Below, piece after piece: positions 26,684-35,572 of a stretch of 64,000 bases of DNA. This DNA is from Longimicrobiaceae bacterium (lineage in GTDB: Bacteria; Gemmatimonadota; Gemmatimonadetes; Longimicrobiales; Longimicrobiaceae). Where the stretch lies: the NCBI GenBank assembly GCA_030447645.1, contig JAUJOM010000008.1, positions 1 to 64,000 of the forward strand, written 5' to 3'. The notes beneath the pieces are model-generated. The model did no database searches. It saw only the letters and a list, made by a program, of their open reading frames with translations, and was not told the origin of the DNA. The position numbers and the translations under genes were made by a program. Numbering within the stretch: position 1 is the first letter of the stretch; each line of letters opens with the position of its first letter.

Positions 26684-27078
26684 GGCGGTGTGCTGGGGAG
26701 CAAACGCTCCATAATGCCCCGCTCTGCGTGGGGTGGGCAAGGCCGAAGTGCCGCTACGTCATCTTGCCCCTCTGGCTACGTCTTCTTGGGGCGGCAACAG
26801 AGCCTGTGAGGAGGCAAGTTGTCTTTGCGCGATTCAGCAGCCGATGCTCAACGCTTTCGGAGACGTATTCCGGAACAGATTCGGGCTCACGCCGCGTGGA
26901 TCAGGCTGAGGTTGGTGGGGATCCGCCTCCCTGCGAGGCCGTACCTCCGGGTCTCATGTGTGAAGCATCATAACCCGTAGCTGCGCACCGTATCGCTCGG
27001 CACCGTGCCGGGCGGTGCACCCCCGTGTCACTGTTTTGGCGGTGCCGATTACATCCGGCTGTTTTGGAGAAGACAAAC
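26684..27078. other. Intergenic region between DUF4442 and PQQ-propeller genes
   Basis: 395 nt between divergent genes. No ORF here resembles a protein and no tRNA is visible. A G/C-rich imperfect hairpin (CGGCACCGTGCCGGGC, near 27000) and a GGAG-type ribosome site at 27066 before the next gene are the only recognisable signals. Confidence 0.4.
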
Positions 27079-27991
27079 ATGATGACGATCCATTGGATCG
27101 TGCCCTGGTTCCTGCTCGGGTTCAGATCTGGCTTCAGGAGATATTGCAGTCTCACACTTCCGCTCCTGGCCGGGTGTGCCGCCCTGGGGGGCTGCCAGGA
27201 GCCCACGGCGGCTGTATCCAATGGGGTAGAGATCTTCTGGCAGCAATAAGGACCGTGCGGGAGCAACCAATGTCCCGTAGAGTACCGCGACCGGGGTTTT
27301 CCGCGCGGCAGACTGGTTGGAACTGGAGACGTGGTGGCCGTCCCCGCCTGGGACCTCTACGGGCTGGACAAGAAGATGGGGCAGGTGCGCTGGAAGCTGG
27401 CTCCATAAGACGACTTCCCAGGGGCGGGTGTGGTGCTCGGCGAAGACGCCGTGGCGCTGGAAGCGGCCATGGGACGGGTGCTCTGGAAGACACCTCATCC
27501 CCGCGCCCGAGGAGCCGGCCAACAGCGGGATAGTGGAGATGGGGGCGCTGACACCCGAGCGCTACGTCGTCTCCTCTCCGAATGGGAGAATCTACGCGCT
27601 GGAGCGCAAGACCGGCGTCATCCGATGGGAGACCCGAGGCGCTGCGGGATACTACACTCCCGGCGTGGTGGTGCTCGGAGATGTGGCAATCACGGCCGGC
27701 GACGCAGGATTTGTTGAGGGGTTCGATCTCGCCACGGCAAAACAGCGATGGAGGGTGAAGACCGACGGTTCCATCATAGACCCGGTTGCTACAGCCAGCA
27801 ATTCCGCACTCGTAGTTAACGGGATTCTCCGGGCGGTTACGGCCGAAGGCAAGCTCCTGTGGCAGCATCAGGCGGGGGAGTTCGTGCCGTACTCCACGGG
27901 AGCACGCGTCCACGGCGATAGAATCTATTTCGGGACCAACTACGGGGGGGGCGAAGGCTTCTACGCGTTGCGACTTCCCCAGTACTGTTAG
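27079..27991 (+). CDS. PQQ-like beta-propeller lipoprotein, frameshifted
   Basis: ATG 27079 follows a GGAGAAG site. The N-terminus ends a lipoprotein signal (LPLLAGCAALGGC, lipobox LGGC). The rest is built of PQQ/WD-like propeller repeats: VVAVPAWDLYGLDKKMGQVRWK, VVLGEDAVALEAAMGRVLWKT, YVVSSPNGRIYALERKTGVIRWE, VVLGDVAITAGDAGFVEGFDLATAKQRWRV, LVVNGILRAVTAEGKLLWQHQ. These blocks are in order but in three frames, with breaks near 27247, 27400 and 27490. Such proteins act as outer-membrane or periplasmic scaffolds (BamB-like) or sensors; the specific role is unknown. Confidence 0.7.
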
Positions 27992-28277
27992 CCGCGCATT
28001 CCGAAGCGAGTCGGCTCAAGAAGTTAATTGTCCATCAACCTATGGAGGTTTACCGATTCGCTGCTCCCCGCGGGGGCGGCGCGGTCCAGGGCTCGGGCCC
28101 ACGGTGGCGCTGGCTCGCCACCATCGGTCTTACCACGAAAATCCCGGAGAAGTCGTTATTGGGGTTCTCAACGGGGTGGTAGTGGGCGTTCACGGGAGCG
28201 CTGATTCGGCGATTATCGGTTGCTGGGAAGGGTTGCGCGAGGTGAAGGGTTTCGAGAATGACAGCCGACGCACTAAA
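27992..28277. other. Intergenic region between convergent genes
   Basis: 286 nt. The only structure noted is a hairpin GGTGGCG-CTGGC-TCGCCACC (about 28103-28122, 7-8 bp stem). It could serve as a terminator for either convergent gene, but no T-run follows. No gene is supported. Confidence 0.35.
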
Positions 28278-30569
28278 TCATCGTGGGCGAAGTGTCATTC
28301 GATGCACGACTCGTGCTTCGGCCTTTGCGCGCTCAAGGGGAATGAGCCACAACCTGCCCGTTCTCCAGAGCGGCGTCTGGTCACGGTAATGCTTGGAGAA
28401 CGGCAGTCCTGACTGGCCGGTGGGGATCACGAATCCTGTCCCGTCCAAGTCCCCCATGTCCACCACGTGGCGCTGGCTCGCACCATGGGTGTTGGTAAAT
28501 GGAAGGCGGTTGCCATAGCTGGCGACGTTCACCGTGTTCGGCGATCCGCTGTTGGGGAAGGGTCCAATATTGAGATCCAGGGCGCGTGCGAGTGCCGCGA
28601 CCGTGCCCAGCGCGTGATTGATGCGGGTGGCGTGCAGGTCACCCCAGGATCGTGCTCCGACACTGTCGATGGCCTCGCGCATCGCCGCGCTCGCAAGTCC
28701 CCCAAGAGATTCGGTTGTATCCGTGCGAACGTCGTTCACCCAGGGACTGCTTCCGGCGTCCAGAATTCGGTTCAACGTGGCCCGGGAAAGTACATGCTCT
28801 GTGTCCCGAACTCATCCGCTCCGATGCGGTGACGCAGCACTTCGTACCAGGTGTAAAGAGCGCGGCTGCTCGGGATTCGACCCGTGCCTCGCCGTTCCAC
28901 TCCTGGTAGCCGGACGGTCTCCGGCTTATTGGCACGCTCGGCGGCGCGGATCGCGTGCGGCTAGCGCACGGCCATCAGGTCCCGCACGTCCATCTGCTGC
29001 GCGGCCACTTCGGTGGCGGTAAAGCCCGTCCGGTCTCCACCATCTCCTGGATGCGCATCGCCCGCCACGGCTCCGCCCACTCCGTGGTGATGTGGTGCAG
29101 GTACCCGGCCCGATCTGCCGGTTGTTGGCCGTGACGATGAACCCCGCAGCCGGGTTCATGACGTGCGGGTGCTCGCTGAAATCCAGAAAGCGCTCCCACC
29201 TGTGTGCATCCGTCCATCCGGGCACCGGCAGCACCCCGTCACCGCTGCGCCGAACCGGGACACGGCCGGACATCCAGTAGCCAAATGCGCCGGCGGTGTC
29301 TGCGAAGACTACGTTCTGGTGCGGATTGTTGAAGCTGCCGAGTGCCTGAACGAATTCGCCGACAGTGCGGGCGCGATTCATCTCGATCAGGGCGCGAAAC
29401 TCCGTCGAGGGTCCAGCGAAGCCCAGCGCATGGCCAGCGTGCGCTCGCCAGCCCGGGGCTCCACGCTGGAGATGATCGGTCCGTGGCGGCTGGTGCGGAC
29501 CTGATGCACGATGGGTTCAGCACCTCGTACCTGGATAATTTCGGGGCGCACCGCAAAGCGCTGCCAGCCGCCGGGCGTCTGGTAAAGCGTGGAGTCGCTG
29601 GGGTGGATACGCTCCACGTAAAAGTCCACGTCATCCACCATGGCGTTGGTGAATCCCCAGGCGACGCCTGCGGAACGCCCGGCCACCACCACCGGCGTCC
29701 CCGGAATGGTCATTCCGGTGACGTTGAATCCACCGCCGTGCAGCGCCGCCAGGTACCAGAGCGAAGGTGCCCGCAGCGCCAGGTGCATGTCGTTCGCCAG
29801 GATCGGCTTGCCCGAGCGGGTGCGTGAGCCGCCGATCACCCATGCGTTGGAGGCATGCGCCGCCGAAACGCCGGCCAGCAGCCGAAGCGCCGCTTCAGGA
29901 ATCCGGGGATGGATTCGTCGCCCAGGATGCGCGTGTCCCACTCGGGGTACTCCGGCCGCATCTCCCGAGCACGCTCCGGTCCCACGATGTCCACCGCGCG
30001 TTGCAGGTCCAGATCCAGATTCCATGAGGCGAGGTCCCATGCCATGATCTTGCCGATAGCGAGGGTGTTGCGGACCGTCCACGGTTTGGGGCGGAACCGG
30101 AGGGTGATGAACTCGGGCGGCAGCGCGCGCGGATGGTCCCGAATCCACGCGTTCACCCCATCGGCGTATGCGGAGAGTAGCGTGCGGCTCTGCGGATCCA
30201 GCAATCGCTCGTTTTCTCCCGCCGCGCGACCCATCCCGACCGTCCGGAGAAAACGGTCGGTGTCAACCAACTCGGACCCGAGCACCTCCGCCATCCGCCC
30301 GTCGGCAACGCGTCGGAACAGCTCCATCTGCCACAGGCGATCCTGGGCGTGCACGTAGCCCATGGCCCGGAACAGATCGGCTTCGTTGGCTGCCCATACG
30401 TGGGGCACGCCCAGCGAGTCCCGCCACACCTCGACGGGAGCAGACAGCCCATTGAGCACCGCTCCCCGCCCGGGGTCAGGCACGGCCGAGCGTACGTAGA
30501 AGAGCCCACCTGCCGCACGAAGCCGACCAGCAGGAGCAGACTGATCAGGGCGATTGCGACTCGTTTCAT
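28278..30569 (-). CDS. Penicillin acylase family protein (Ntn hydrolase), many frameshifts
   Basis: Collinear fragments cover the whole family. Signal sequence MKRVAIALISLLLLVGFV (ATG 30569). Alpha chain: VEVWRDSLGVPHVWAANEADLF, YVHAQDRLWQMELFRRVADG, FLRTVGMGRAA, FRPKPWTVRNTLAIGKIMAW. Beta chain begins at the autoproteolytic Ser: SNAWVIGGSRTRSGKPILAND, then GMTIPGTPVVVAGRSAGVAWG, GPIISS, PHQNVVFADTAGAFGYWMSG, VTANNRQIGPG, and C-terminal SGLPFSKHYRDQTPLWRTGR. Frame changes near 30480, 29840, 29385, 29100 and 28780-28925. Periplasmic amide hydrolase, often acting on N-acyl-homoserine lactones or beta-lactams. Repaired length of about 760 aa is normal. Confidence 0.8.
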
Positions 30570-30623
30570 AAACCGGAGGACGGCAACATATGCGCACGTC
30601 GTAGAACGCGAGCTTGTTACCGC

Positions 30624-30652
30624 TTGACACAATCTAATACGGCGCGTAACGT
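30624..30652 (+). promoter_or_regulatory. Predicted sigma-70-type promoter for the Clp-N array
   Basis: TTGACA (30624-30629), 17-nt spacer, TAACGT (30647-30652). Perfect -35, modest -10. Lies in the 132-nt gap between the divergent acylase and the first Clp-N gene, with ATG 30702 about 45 nt downstream. Confidence 0.5.
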
Positions 30653-30701
30653 TCACTCAGAGTGGAACAAGTTCGGTTCTACGTGCGACCAGAAGGCGCA
30701 G

Positions 30702-31573
30702 ATGCGATGGGGCCGGAGTAAAACCAGCGGTAGCTACAACTTCACCGACCGGGTGCGCAAAGTACTCGCGATGACACGCGAAGAGGCGATCCGACTGCAA
30801 CATCACTACGTCGGCACCGAGCACATCCTGCTCGGGTTGATCCGTGAGCGAGGGTGTCGCCGCCGCGGTTTTGACCAACTTTTCGGTGCGCCCGGAGCAA
30901 GTTCGGGAGAGGGTAGAGGGTCCGTGCGTCCCGGCAGAGCCACCATGTCCGCTCGGCGAACTGCCGTACAACACCGGCGCAAAAAAGTGCTGGAGTTCGC
31001 GATGGCAGAGGCTCCCTAAATCACAACTACACCGGGACCGAACACCTGTTGCTGGGGCTGCTAAGGGACAGAGGGGATCGCCGCCGAGGTGCTGAATCAG
31101 TTGGGGATCGCTTTGGACGAGGCGCGAGCGAAGTGCTGCGCTTGTTTGGAGCACCGACGCCTCCACGCCTCCCCTTGTCCATTCAGATCGACGACAATTC
31201 AGGCGCGCGCAAATCATCTCCCAGATACAGGAATCGGTGGCCACGGATCGGCGCGCTGGAGATCGCCTGCCGCCGGTGCGTCAGCTTGCTGATCTGCTAG
31301 ACATCGCGCCAGGGACGGTAGCGCGGGCTTACGGAGAACTGGAGCGGCTGGGAGTGGTAGTCACCGAGGGAGCACGGGGGACGCGAGTAGCACCGCGTAA
31401 GCCGGTGCCACTCCCCCAGGACCAACGGCAGGACACCCTGGCTGGACTGCTTCGCCCCGTCGCTGTTGCCGCGTTCCACCTCTGCCACCGCTCCAGATCT
31501 ACGCTCTGGACTGGAACGCGCGATGGAAGGAATTTTTGACGGCGAGCCGGGCACGAAAACGACCGGGGGGTGA
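30702..31573 (+). CDS. Clp N-terminal (R-domain) protein apparently fused to a GntR/YtrA-type winged helix, frameshifted
   Basis: From ATG 30702 the protein reads [48 protein letters not shown] and, after frame changes, [34 protein letters not shown]: two Clp_N repeats as in ClpC, without ATPase domain. The same frame then runs without a stop into PLSIQIDDNSG, and (one deletion later) AQIISQIQESVATDRRAGD, RLPPVRQLADLLDIAPGTVA and RAYGELERLGVVVTEGARGT, a GntR/YtrA winged helix. The tail ATAPDLRSGLERAMEGIFDG ends at TGA 31571. Frame changes near 30850, 31010, 31075, 31205 and 31480. No separate start is visible for the GntR part, so a fusion is inferred. Confidence 0.6.
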
Positions 31574-31577
31574 AATC

Positions 31578-32053
31578 ATGAACTACAATTTCACAGACCA
31601 GGTGCGCAAGGTACTCGCGATGGCACGTGAGGAGGTAATTCGGCTGCACCATGACTATGTCGGCACCGAGCACATCCTGCTCGGCTGATCCGCGAAGAGG
31701 GTATGGCCGTGGCCGTCCTGACCAACCTGTCGGTTGATCTGGAGCAGGTACAGGAGCGTTGAGAATTCCGTCCGACCAGGCAAGCCCCGTTACGCTCTTG
31801 GCGAACTACCATACAACCGCCGGGCCAAGAAAGTGCTGGAGTTCGCCATGGCCGAGGCCCGCGAGCTCAATCACGACTATGTGGGCACCGAACACCTGCT
31901 GCTTGGCTTGCTGCGTGAGGAAAGGGGTGTCGCGGGCGACGTACTGACACGACTGGGCATGTCGTTGGGCGGGCGCGGCAGGAAACCGTGAGGCTGCTGA
32001 GTTCTGCTGAGCCAGGGTGTCGCGCTTCAGCAGAGACGCGGGTGAGGTCGTGA
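31578..32053 (+). CDS. Clp N-terminal domain protein without ATPase, frameshifted
   Basis: ATG 31578, 4 nt after the previous stop. [94 protein letters not shown] and [14 protein letters not shown] cover two Clp_N repeats, about 158 aa, and the protein then ends. Breaks lie near 31686, 31762 and 31965. Clp_N repeats bind adaptors or substrates (McsB, MecA, phosphoarginine in ClpC), so a free copy could act as adaptor or decoy. The TGA overlaps the next GTG start (GTGA). Confidence 0.6.
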
Positions 32054-32634
32054 ACTTCAACTTCACGGATAGGGTGCGAAAGGCACTCGCGATGGCACGC
32101 GAGGAGGCGTGTCGGCTACAACACGATTATGTCGGCACGGAGGAGCCTGATCTGCGAGGCAGAAGGTGTGGCCGCCGCCGTTTTGACCAACCTTTCCGTG
32201 GATCTGGAGCAGGTGCAGGAGCGTGTAGCGGTGCGCCGCGGGAAGGCTTGCGCGGCTCACCTCCCGCGCCAAGAAGGTACTGGAGTTCGCCATGGCCGAG
32301 GCCCGAGACTTCGGTCACAGCTACGTCGGCACTGAGCACCTTCTGCTGGGCCTGCTGCGCGAGGAGAAGGGGTCGCTGCCGACACGTCGGTGTTTCGCTC
32401 GAGGATGCCCGCCGCGAGACCGCTAAGCTGCTCGGTAGTGAGCCGCCAGCGCCACGTCTCAGCAGGAATGTGGATGAAGCAGATCTTGCGCGGTCACCGC
32501 TTTCTGATCAGCTCCACCAAATGCTGGGATTGCTCCATCCCGCCGCCATGATTGCGCTGCGCCTCGGCGCGAACGCTGGGGAATTGCGTGCCGCCCTTGA
32601 GCGAGCGATTGAGGAAGTCTTCGACCGTAACTGA
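32050..32634 (+). CDS. Clp N-terminal domain protein with tail similar to the upstream GntR-fused protein, frameshifted
   Basis: GTG 32050 overlaps the previous stop. [85 protein letters not shown] and [20 protein letters not shown] give two Clp_N repeats in shifting frames (breaks near 32145, 32250, 32375). The C-terminus [34 protein letters not shown] resembles the tail of the first protein (LLRPVAVAAFHL...APDLRSGLERAMEGIFD), but no winged helix lies between. It converges on recX with 8 nt between stops. Confidence 0.6.
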   Translation: MNFNFTDRVRKALAMAREEACRLQHDYVGTEEPDLRGRRCGRRRFDQPFRGSGAGAGACSGAPREGLRGSPPAPRRYWSSPWPRPETSVTATSALSTFCWACCARRRGRCRHVGVSLEDARRETAKLLGSEPPAPRLSRNVDEADLARSPLSDQLHQMLGLLHPAAMIALRLGANAGELRAALERAIEEVFDRN

Positions 32635-32642
32635 TTTAAGCC

Positions 32643-33269
32643 TTACGGTAGCAACTCCTCCATCACTTCGCGGATTGCATCACCGCCGAACCCCCGTCGC
32701 GCAAGAAAGGCATGCAGCCGTGCCCGGGCTTTGGGGCGTTCTTCTCCCGCGCGCGGTCGCCACTTCGCCGCAGCAGCGTGCGCGAGCTCGCTTTCCGAGA
32801 CATCCTCGCGTTCAAACACCTCCACGATCGCTTCCTGAGCCTCTTCAGCGTCTACGCCCCTGGCGCGAAGTTCCTGCACCAGTCGGTGCTTGCCCTTGGG
32901 GCGAAGCCGTACCCGATCGCGCACGAAGGTTTCGGCGAACGCGCTGTCGTTCACCAGTCCCTGGTCTACCAGGCTTGTCACGCAGGGGTCTACAATTTCC
33001 TCCGGGAACTCCTTTTGGAGCAGGCGGCGGCGTAGCTCGGTAGCGGTACGCGGGCGAAAGGAGAGTAGCACCAGAGCGGCCTCGCGAGCTTTCCACGCCT
33101 GGTCGCGGGCTTCCAGCTCCCGCAGGGTCGCTTCGCTGATCGGGTCGCCCACGTGCAGGTGAGCGCCGTAGGCGATCTCCGCGGCGAGCGCCAGCCGGAA
33201 TGTTCCATCCACATGGAGGTCGACGCGTTCCGCATTGCGCGCTTGCGGCTGCAGGGCGGTGATCTTCAT
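32643..33269 (-). CDS. recX: Regulatory protein RecX
   Basis: 208 aa, cytoplasmic modulator that caps or inhibits RecA filaments. The helical repeats are clear: LVLLSFRPRTATELRRRLLQ, VDPCVTSLVDQGLVNDSAFA (Asp/Asn-Asp-x-x-F/Y-A pattern), RLVQELRARGVDAEEAQEAI and the C-terminal ARLHAFLARRGFGGDAIREV. The first 50 residues (MKITALQPQARNAERVDLHV, GTFRLALAAEIA) are the usual N-terminal strand region. recA is not in the window. Confidence 0.92.
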   Translation of the reverse strand: MKITALQPQARNAERVDLHVDGTFRLALAAEIAYGAHLHVGDPISEATLRELEARDQAWKAREAALVLLSFRPRTATELRRRLLQKEFPEEIVDPCVTSLVDQGLVNDSAFAETFVRDRVRLRPKGKHRLVQELRARGVDAEEAQEAIVEVFEREDVSESELAHAAAAKWRPRAGEERPKARARLHAFLARRGFGGDAIREVMEELLP

Positions 33270-33322
33270 CGTGCAGCATCATACCCTTGTCCATGCCTCC
33301 GGTGCCGGTTATCCTTGCGCCG

Positions 33323-34492
33323 ATGGCTACCACCCTGGCGCCCCGGGACTTCGCCGCCCTTCGAGCGCGGGAGTTCCCCGGTGTGTGCGAGGTCGCCTAC
33401 CTGAACGCCGCCGCGGTAGCTCCGATTCCCGAGCGCACCCGCCTTGCAACGGAAGCGTACGGACAGCGGCGCACCCGGCCCCACGAGCTGAAGGCCGACG
33501 ATTTTGACGGCGTGCTGGAGCGGGCCCGCGCTGCCGCGGCACGCCTGATCGGTGCGGACTCCACCGAGATCGCGCTGGGATCGAACACCAGCTTCGGGTT
33601 GAACCTGGCCGCACATGCTCTCCCTATGGAGCCCGGAAGTGCCGTGGTGATCAGCGATCGTGAGTTCCCGGCGAACGTTTATCCCTGGATGCGGCAAAGG
33701 GAGCGTGGTGTGCGTCTGGAGATTGTGCCCACGGACCCGCTCGGCCGCCCCGATGAAGAACGACTGCTCGAACGGCTGGACCGGGGCGATGTTTCGGTCT
33801 TCGCGCTTTCCGCGGTCCAGTTCGCGTCCGGCTATTGTGCTGATCTCACGCGATTCGGGCGCTTCTGCTCCGAGCGGGGAATCTGGTTCGTGGTGGACGC
33901 GATCCAGGCACTTGGCCAGGTGGAGATTGATGTCCGCCAGGCGGGAATCGACATCCTCGCCACCGGAGGACACAAGTGGCTGTGCGCTCCGTTTGGAACC
34001 GGCTTCGCATATGTTCGCCGGGAACTGCAGGATCGGCTGGAGCCTCACCTTGTGGGGTGGACCGGAATGCAGGCGTGCACCGACTATACACGACTGCTGG
34101 ACTACCAGTACAAGTTTCTTCCGGATGCCCGCCGGTATGAGCCCGCGACGCACGGCCTCCAGGACCTGGTGGGATTGACCGAGTCCATCCAGCTCCTTGT
34201 GGAGGCCGGTATCAGCCGAATCGGGGCACACCAGCAGGAGGTGCTGCAGCCCCTGCTCGACTGGTTGGCCGGGCACCCGGAGGTCCAGGTGATCAGCGAC
34301 CTTTCTCCAGCACGCCGGACCGGGATCCTGTGCTTTCAGCCCGCCGGCCCGGAAAACACCTTTCATTCACTCGCTGACGCCGGCGTTGTGTGCGTGCTGC
34401 GCGAGGGTGCCATTCGCATTGCGCCGCACCTGTACAACACCGTCGATGACGTGGCACGCGTGGTGAGCGTGCTCAACCGCACAAATCCCTGA
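33323..34492 (+). CDS. Class V aminotransferase (cysteine desulfurase-like fold)
   Basis: 389 aa from ATG 33323 (MATTLAPRDFAALRAREFPG); ATG 33287 is an alternative. PLP fold-type I: EVAYLNAAAVAPIPERTR, EIALGSNTSFGLNLAAHALP, FALSAVQFASGYCADL, WFVVDAIQALGQVEIDVRQ and the PLP lysine in DILATGGHKWLCAPFGTGFA. The C-terminus (GAIRIAPHLYNTVDDVARVV) is typical of the isopenicillin-epimerase-like branch. No cysteine-desulfurase active-site Cys loop is obvious, so the substrate is open. Its TGA overlaps the next start (TGATG). Confidence 0.85.
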   Translation: MATTLAPRDFAALRAREFPGVCEVAYLNAAAVAPIPERTRLATEAYGQRRTRPHELKADDFDGVLERARAAAARLIGADSTEIALGSNTSFGLNLAAHALPMEPGSAVVISDREFPANVYPWMRQRERGVRLEIVPTDPLGRPDEERLLERLDRGDVSVFALSAVQFASGYCADLTRFGRFCSERGIWFVVDAIQALGQVEIDVRQAGIDILATGGHKWLCAPFGTGFAYVRRELQDRLEPHLVGWTGMQACTDYTRLLDYQYKFLPDARRYEPATHGLQDLVGLTESIQLLVEAGISRIGAHQQEVLQPLLDWLAGHPEVQVISDLSPARRTGILCFQPAGPENTFHSLADAGVVCVLREGAIRIAPHLYNTVDDVARVVSVLNRTNP

Positions 34493-35538
34493 TGGTATTC
34501 AACCGGCTCAGCAACCTTGTGGATGAGGTACGGGCGGAGTTTGCTCCTGACCCCCGCGTTTCAGTGTTCGAAGTGGAGGTGCAGGTCGGAAGCTCGGGCG
34601 TCACGCTCCAGGGTGTCTCATCGGAGCCCGCCGCGGTCGAAGCGCTGCACCAGCGTGCGGCGTTGCTCGACTCTGGTATCGCGGTCCATGACACTGTTAC
34701 CCGGCTGCCGCATCTGCGGAATGGGGCCGCGACGCATGCGGTCGTGAGCGCGGCCGTGGCTCCGATGATGGCCACCCCGCTCATCTCCGACAGCCAGGTG
34801 TCCCAGGTGGTCTTGGGGCATCGGTTGATGGTACTCCGCCAGCGCGGGCGGTGGCTACAATGCCGATCCGACGATGGATACATCGGGTGGATACATCGTG
34901 GCTATGTTGTTCCGATGGCCGAGGTGGAGGCCCGCGTTTGGGAGATTGGGACCGAGGGCGAAGCCTGTGTGTCGCTCGGCGCGGAGGTGCGGGGGGATGA
35001 CGGCGAGCTGATCTTGCGCCTTCCCTGGGGAGCACGGGTGATCCGGCGGGGCGACGGCAGGGTGCTGCTTCCCGATGGGCGCACGGGTGAGATGACCGGC
35101 GATATCATTGCCGTCGCGGATATGCCGCGGCGGTTCCCCACCCATGGCGAGGCGATCTGTGCCACCGCCTCCGCTTGGGTCGGTGCCCCTTACCTGTGGG
35201 GTGGTGTCACACAGGCGGGGGTTGATTGCAGTGGCCTGGTCCAGGTGCTTTACCGCACGCATGGCCTGCAGCTCCCTCGGGACTCGGACCAGCAGGCCCG
35301 CACGGGTGAGCCGGTGGAACCGGGGCGCGGCTGGGCGAAGCTGCGCGCGGGTGACGTGCTCTTCTTCGCCGAAGAAGCCGATCGGATTACTCATGTAACC
35401 CTGTCGCTGGGCGGCTGCGGCATCGTACACGCGTCCCTCGGGAACGGCGGTGTGGCCCGCAACAGCCTGCTGGGAGAGCTGGAGTACGAGAAGGAGCTGG
35501 GACGTATCTTCGTGTGCGCCCGGCGTATGATTTCGTAG
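34492..35538 (+). CDS. NlpC/P60 cell-wall peptidase with SH3-like domain
   Basis: 348 aa. Residues 1-90 resemble a BON-like or mixed domain (VSVFEVEVQVGSSGVTLQGV), followed by an SH3b-like domain (VVSAAVAPMMATPLISDSQ, LMVLRQRGRWLQCRSDDGYI, GWIHRGYV). NlpC/P60 catalytic module: WVGAPYLWGGVTQAGVDCSG (Cys), ITHVTLSLGGCGIVHASL (His). No signal peptide is evident, so action on imported muropeptides, like cytoplasmic gamma-D-Glu-diamino-acid endopeptidases (YkfC-like), is plausible. Coupled to the aminotransferase by a TGATG overlap and followed by an AbgT-type transporter, suggesting peptide recycling. Confidence 0.85.
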   Translation: MVFNRLSNLVDEVRAEFAPDPRVSVFEVEVQVGSSGVTLQGVSSEPAAVEALHQRAALLDSGIAVHDTVTRLPHLRNGAATHAVVSAAVAPMMATPLISDSQVSQVVLGHRLMVLRQRGRWLQCRSDDGYIGWIHRGYVVPMAEVEARVWEIGTEGEACVSLGAEVRGDDGELILRLPWGARVIRRGDGRVLLPDGRTGEMTGDIIAVADMPRRFPTHGEAICATASAWVGAPYLWGGVTQAGVDCSGLVQVLYRTHGLQLPRDSDQQARTGEPVEPGRGWAKLRAGDVLFFAEEADRITHVTLSLGGCGIVHASLGNGGVARNSLLGELEYEKELGRIFVCARRMIS

Positions 35539-35572
35539 CTGTGCGGCCCCACCTTGGCGAAAGATTCGGCGA

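Noticed and set aside
28103-28122. Hairpin considered as a strong terminator
   Set aside because: No U-tract and its flanks are in a low-quality stretch; kept only as a note in the intergenic entry.
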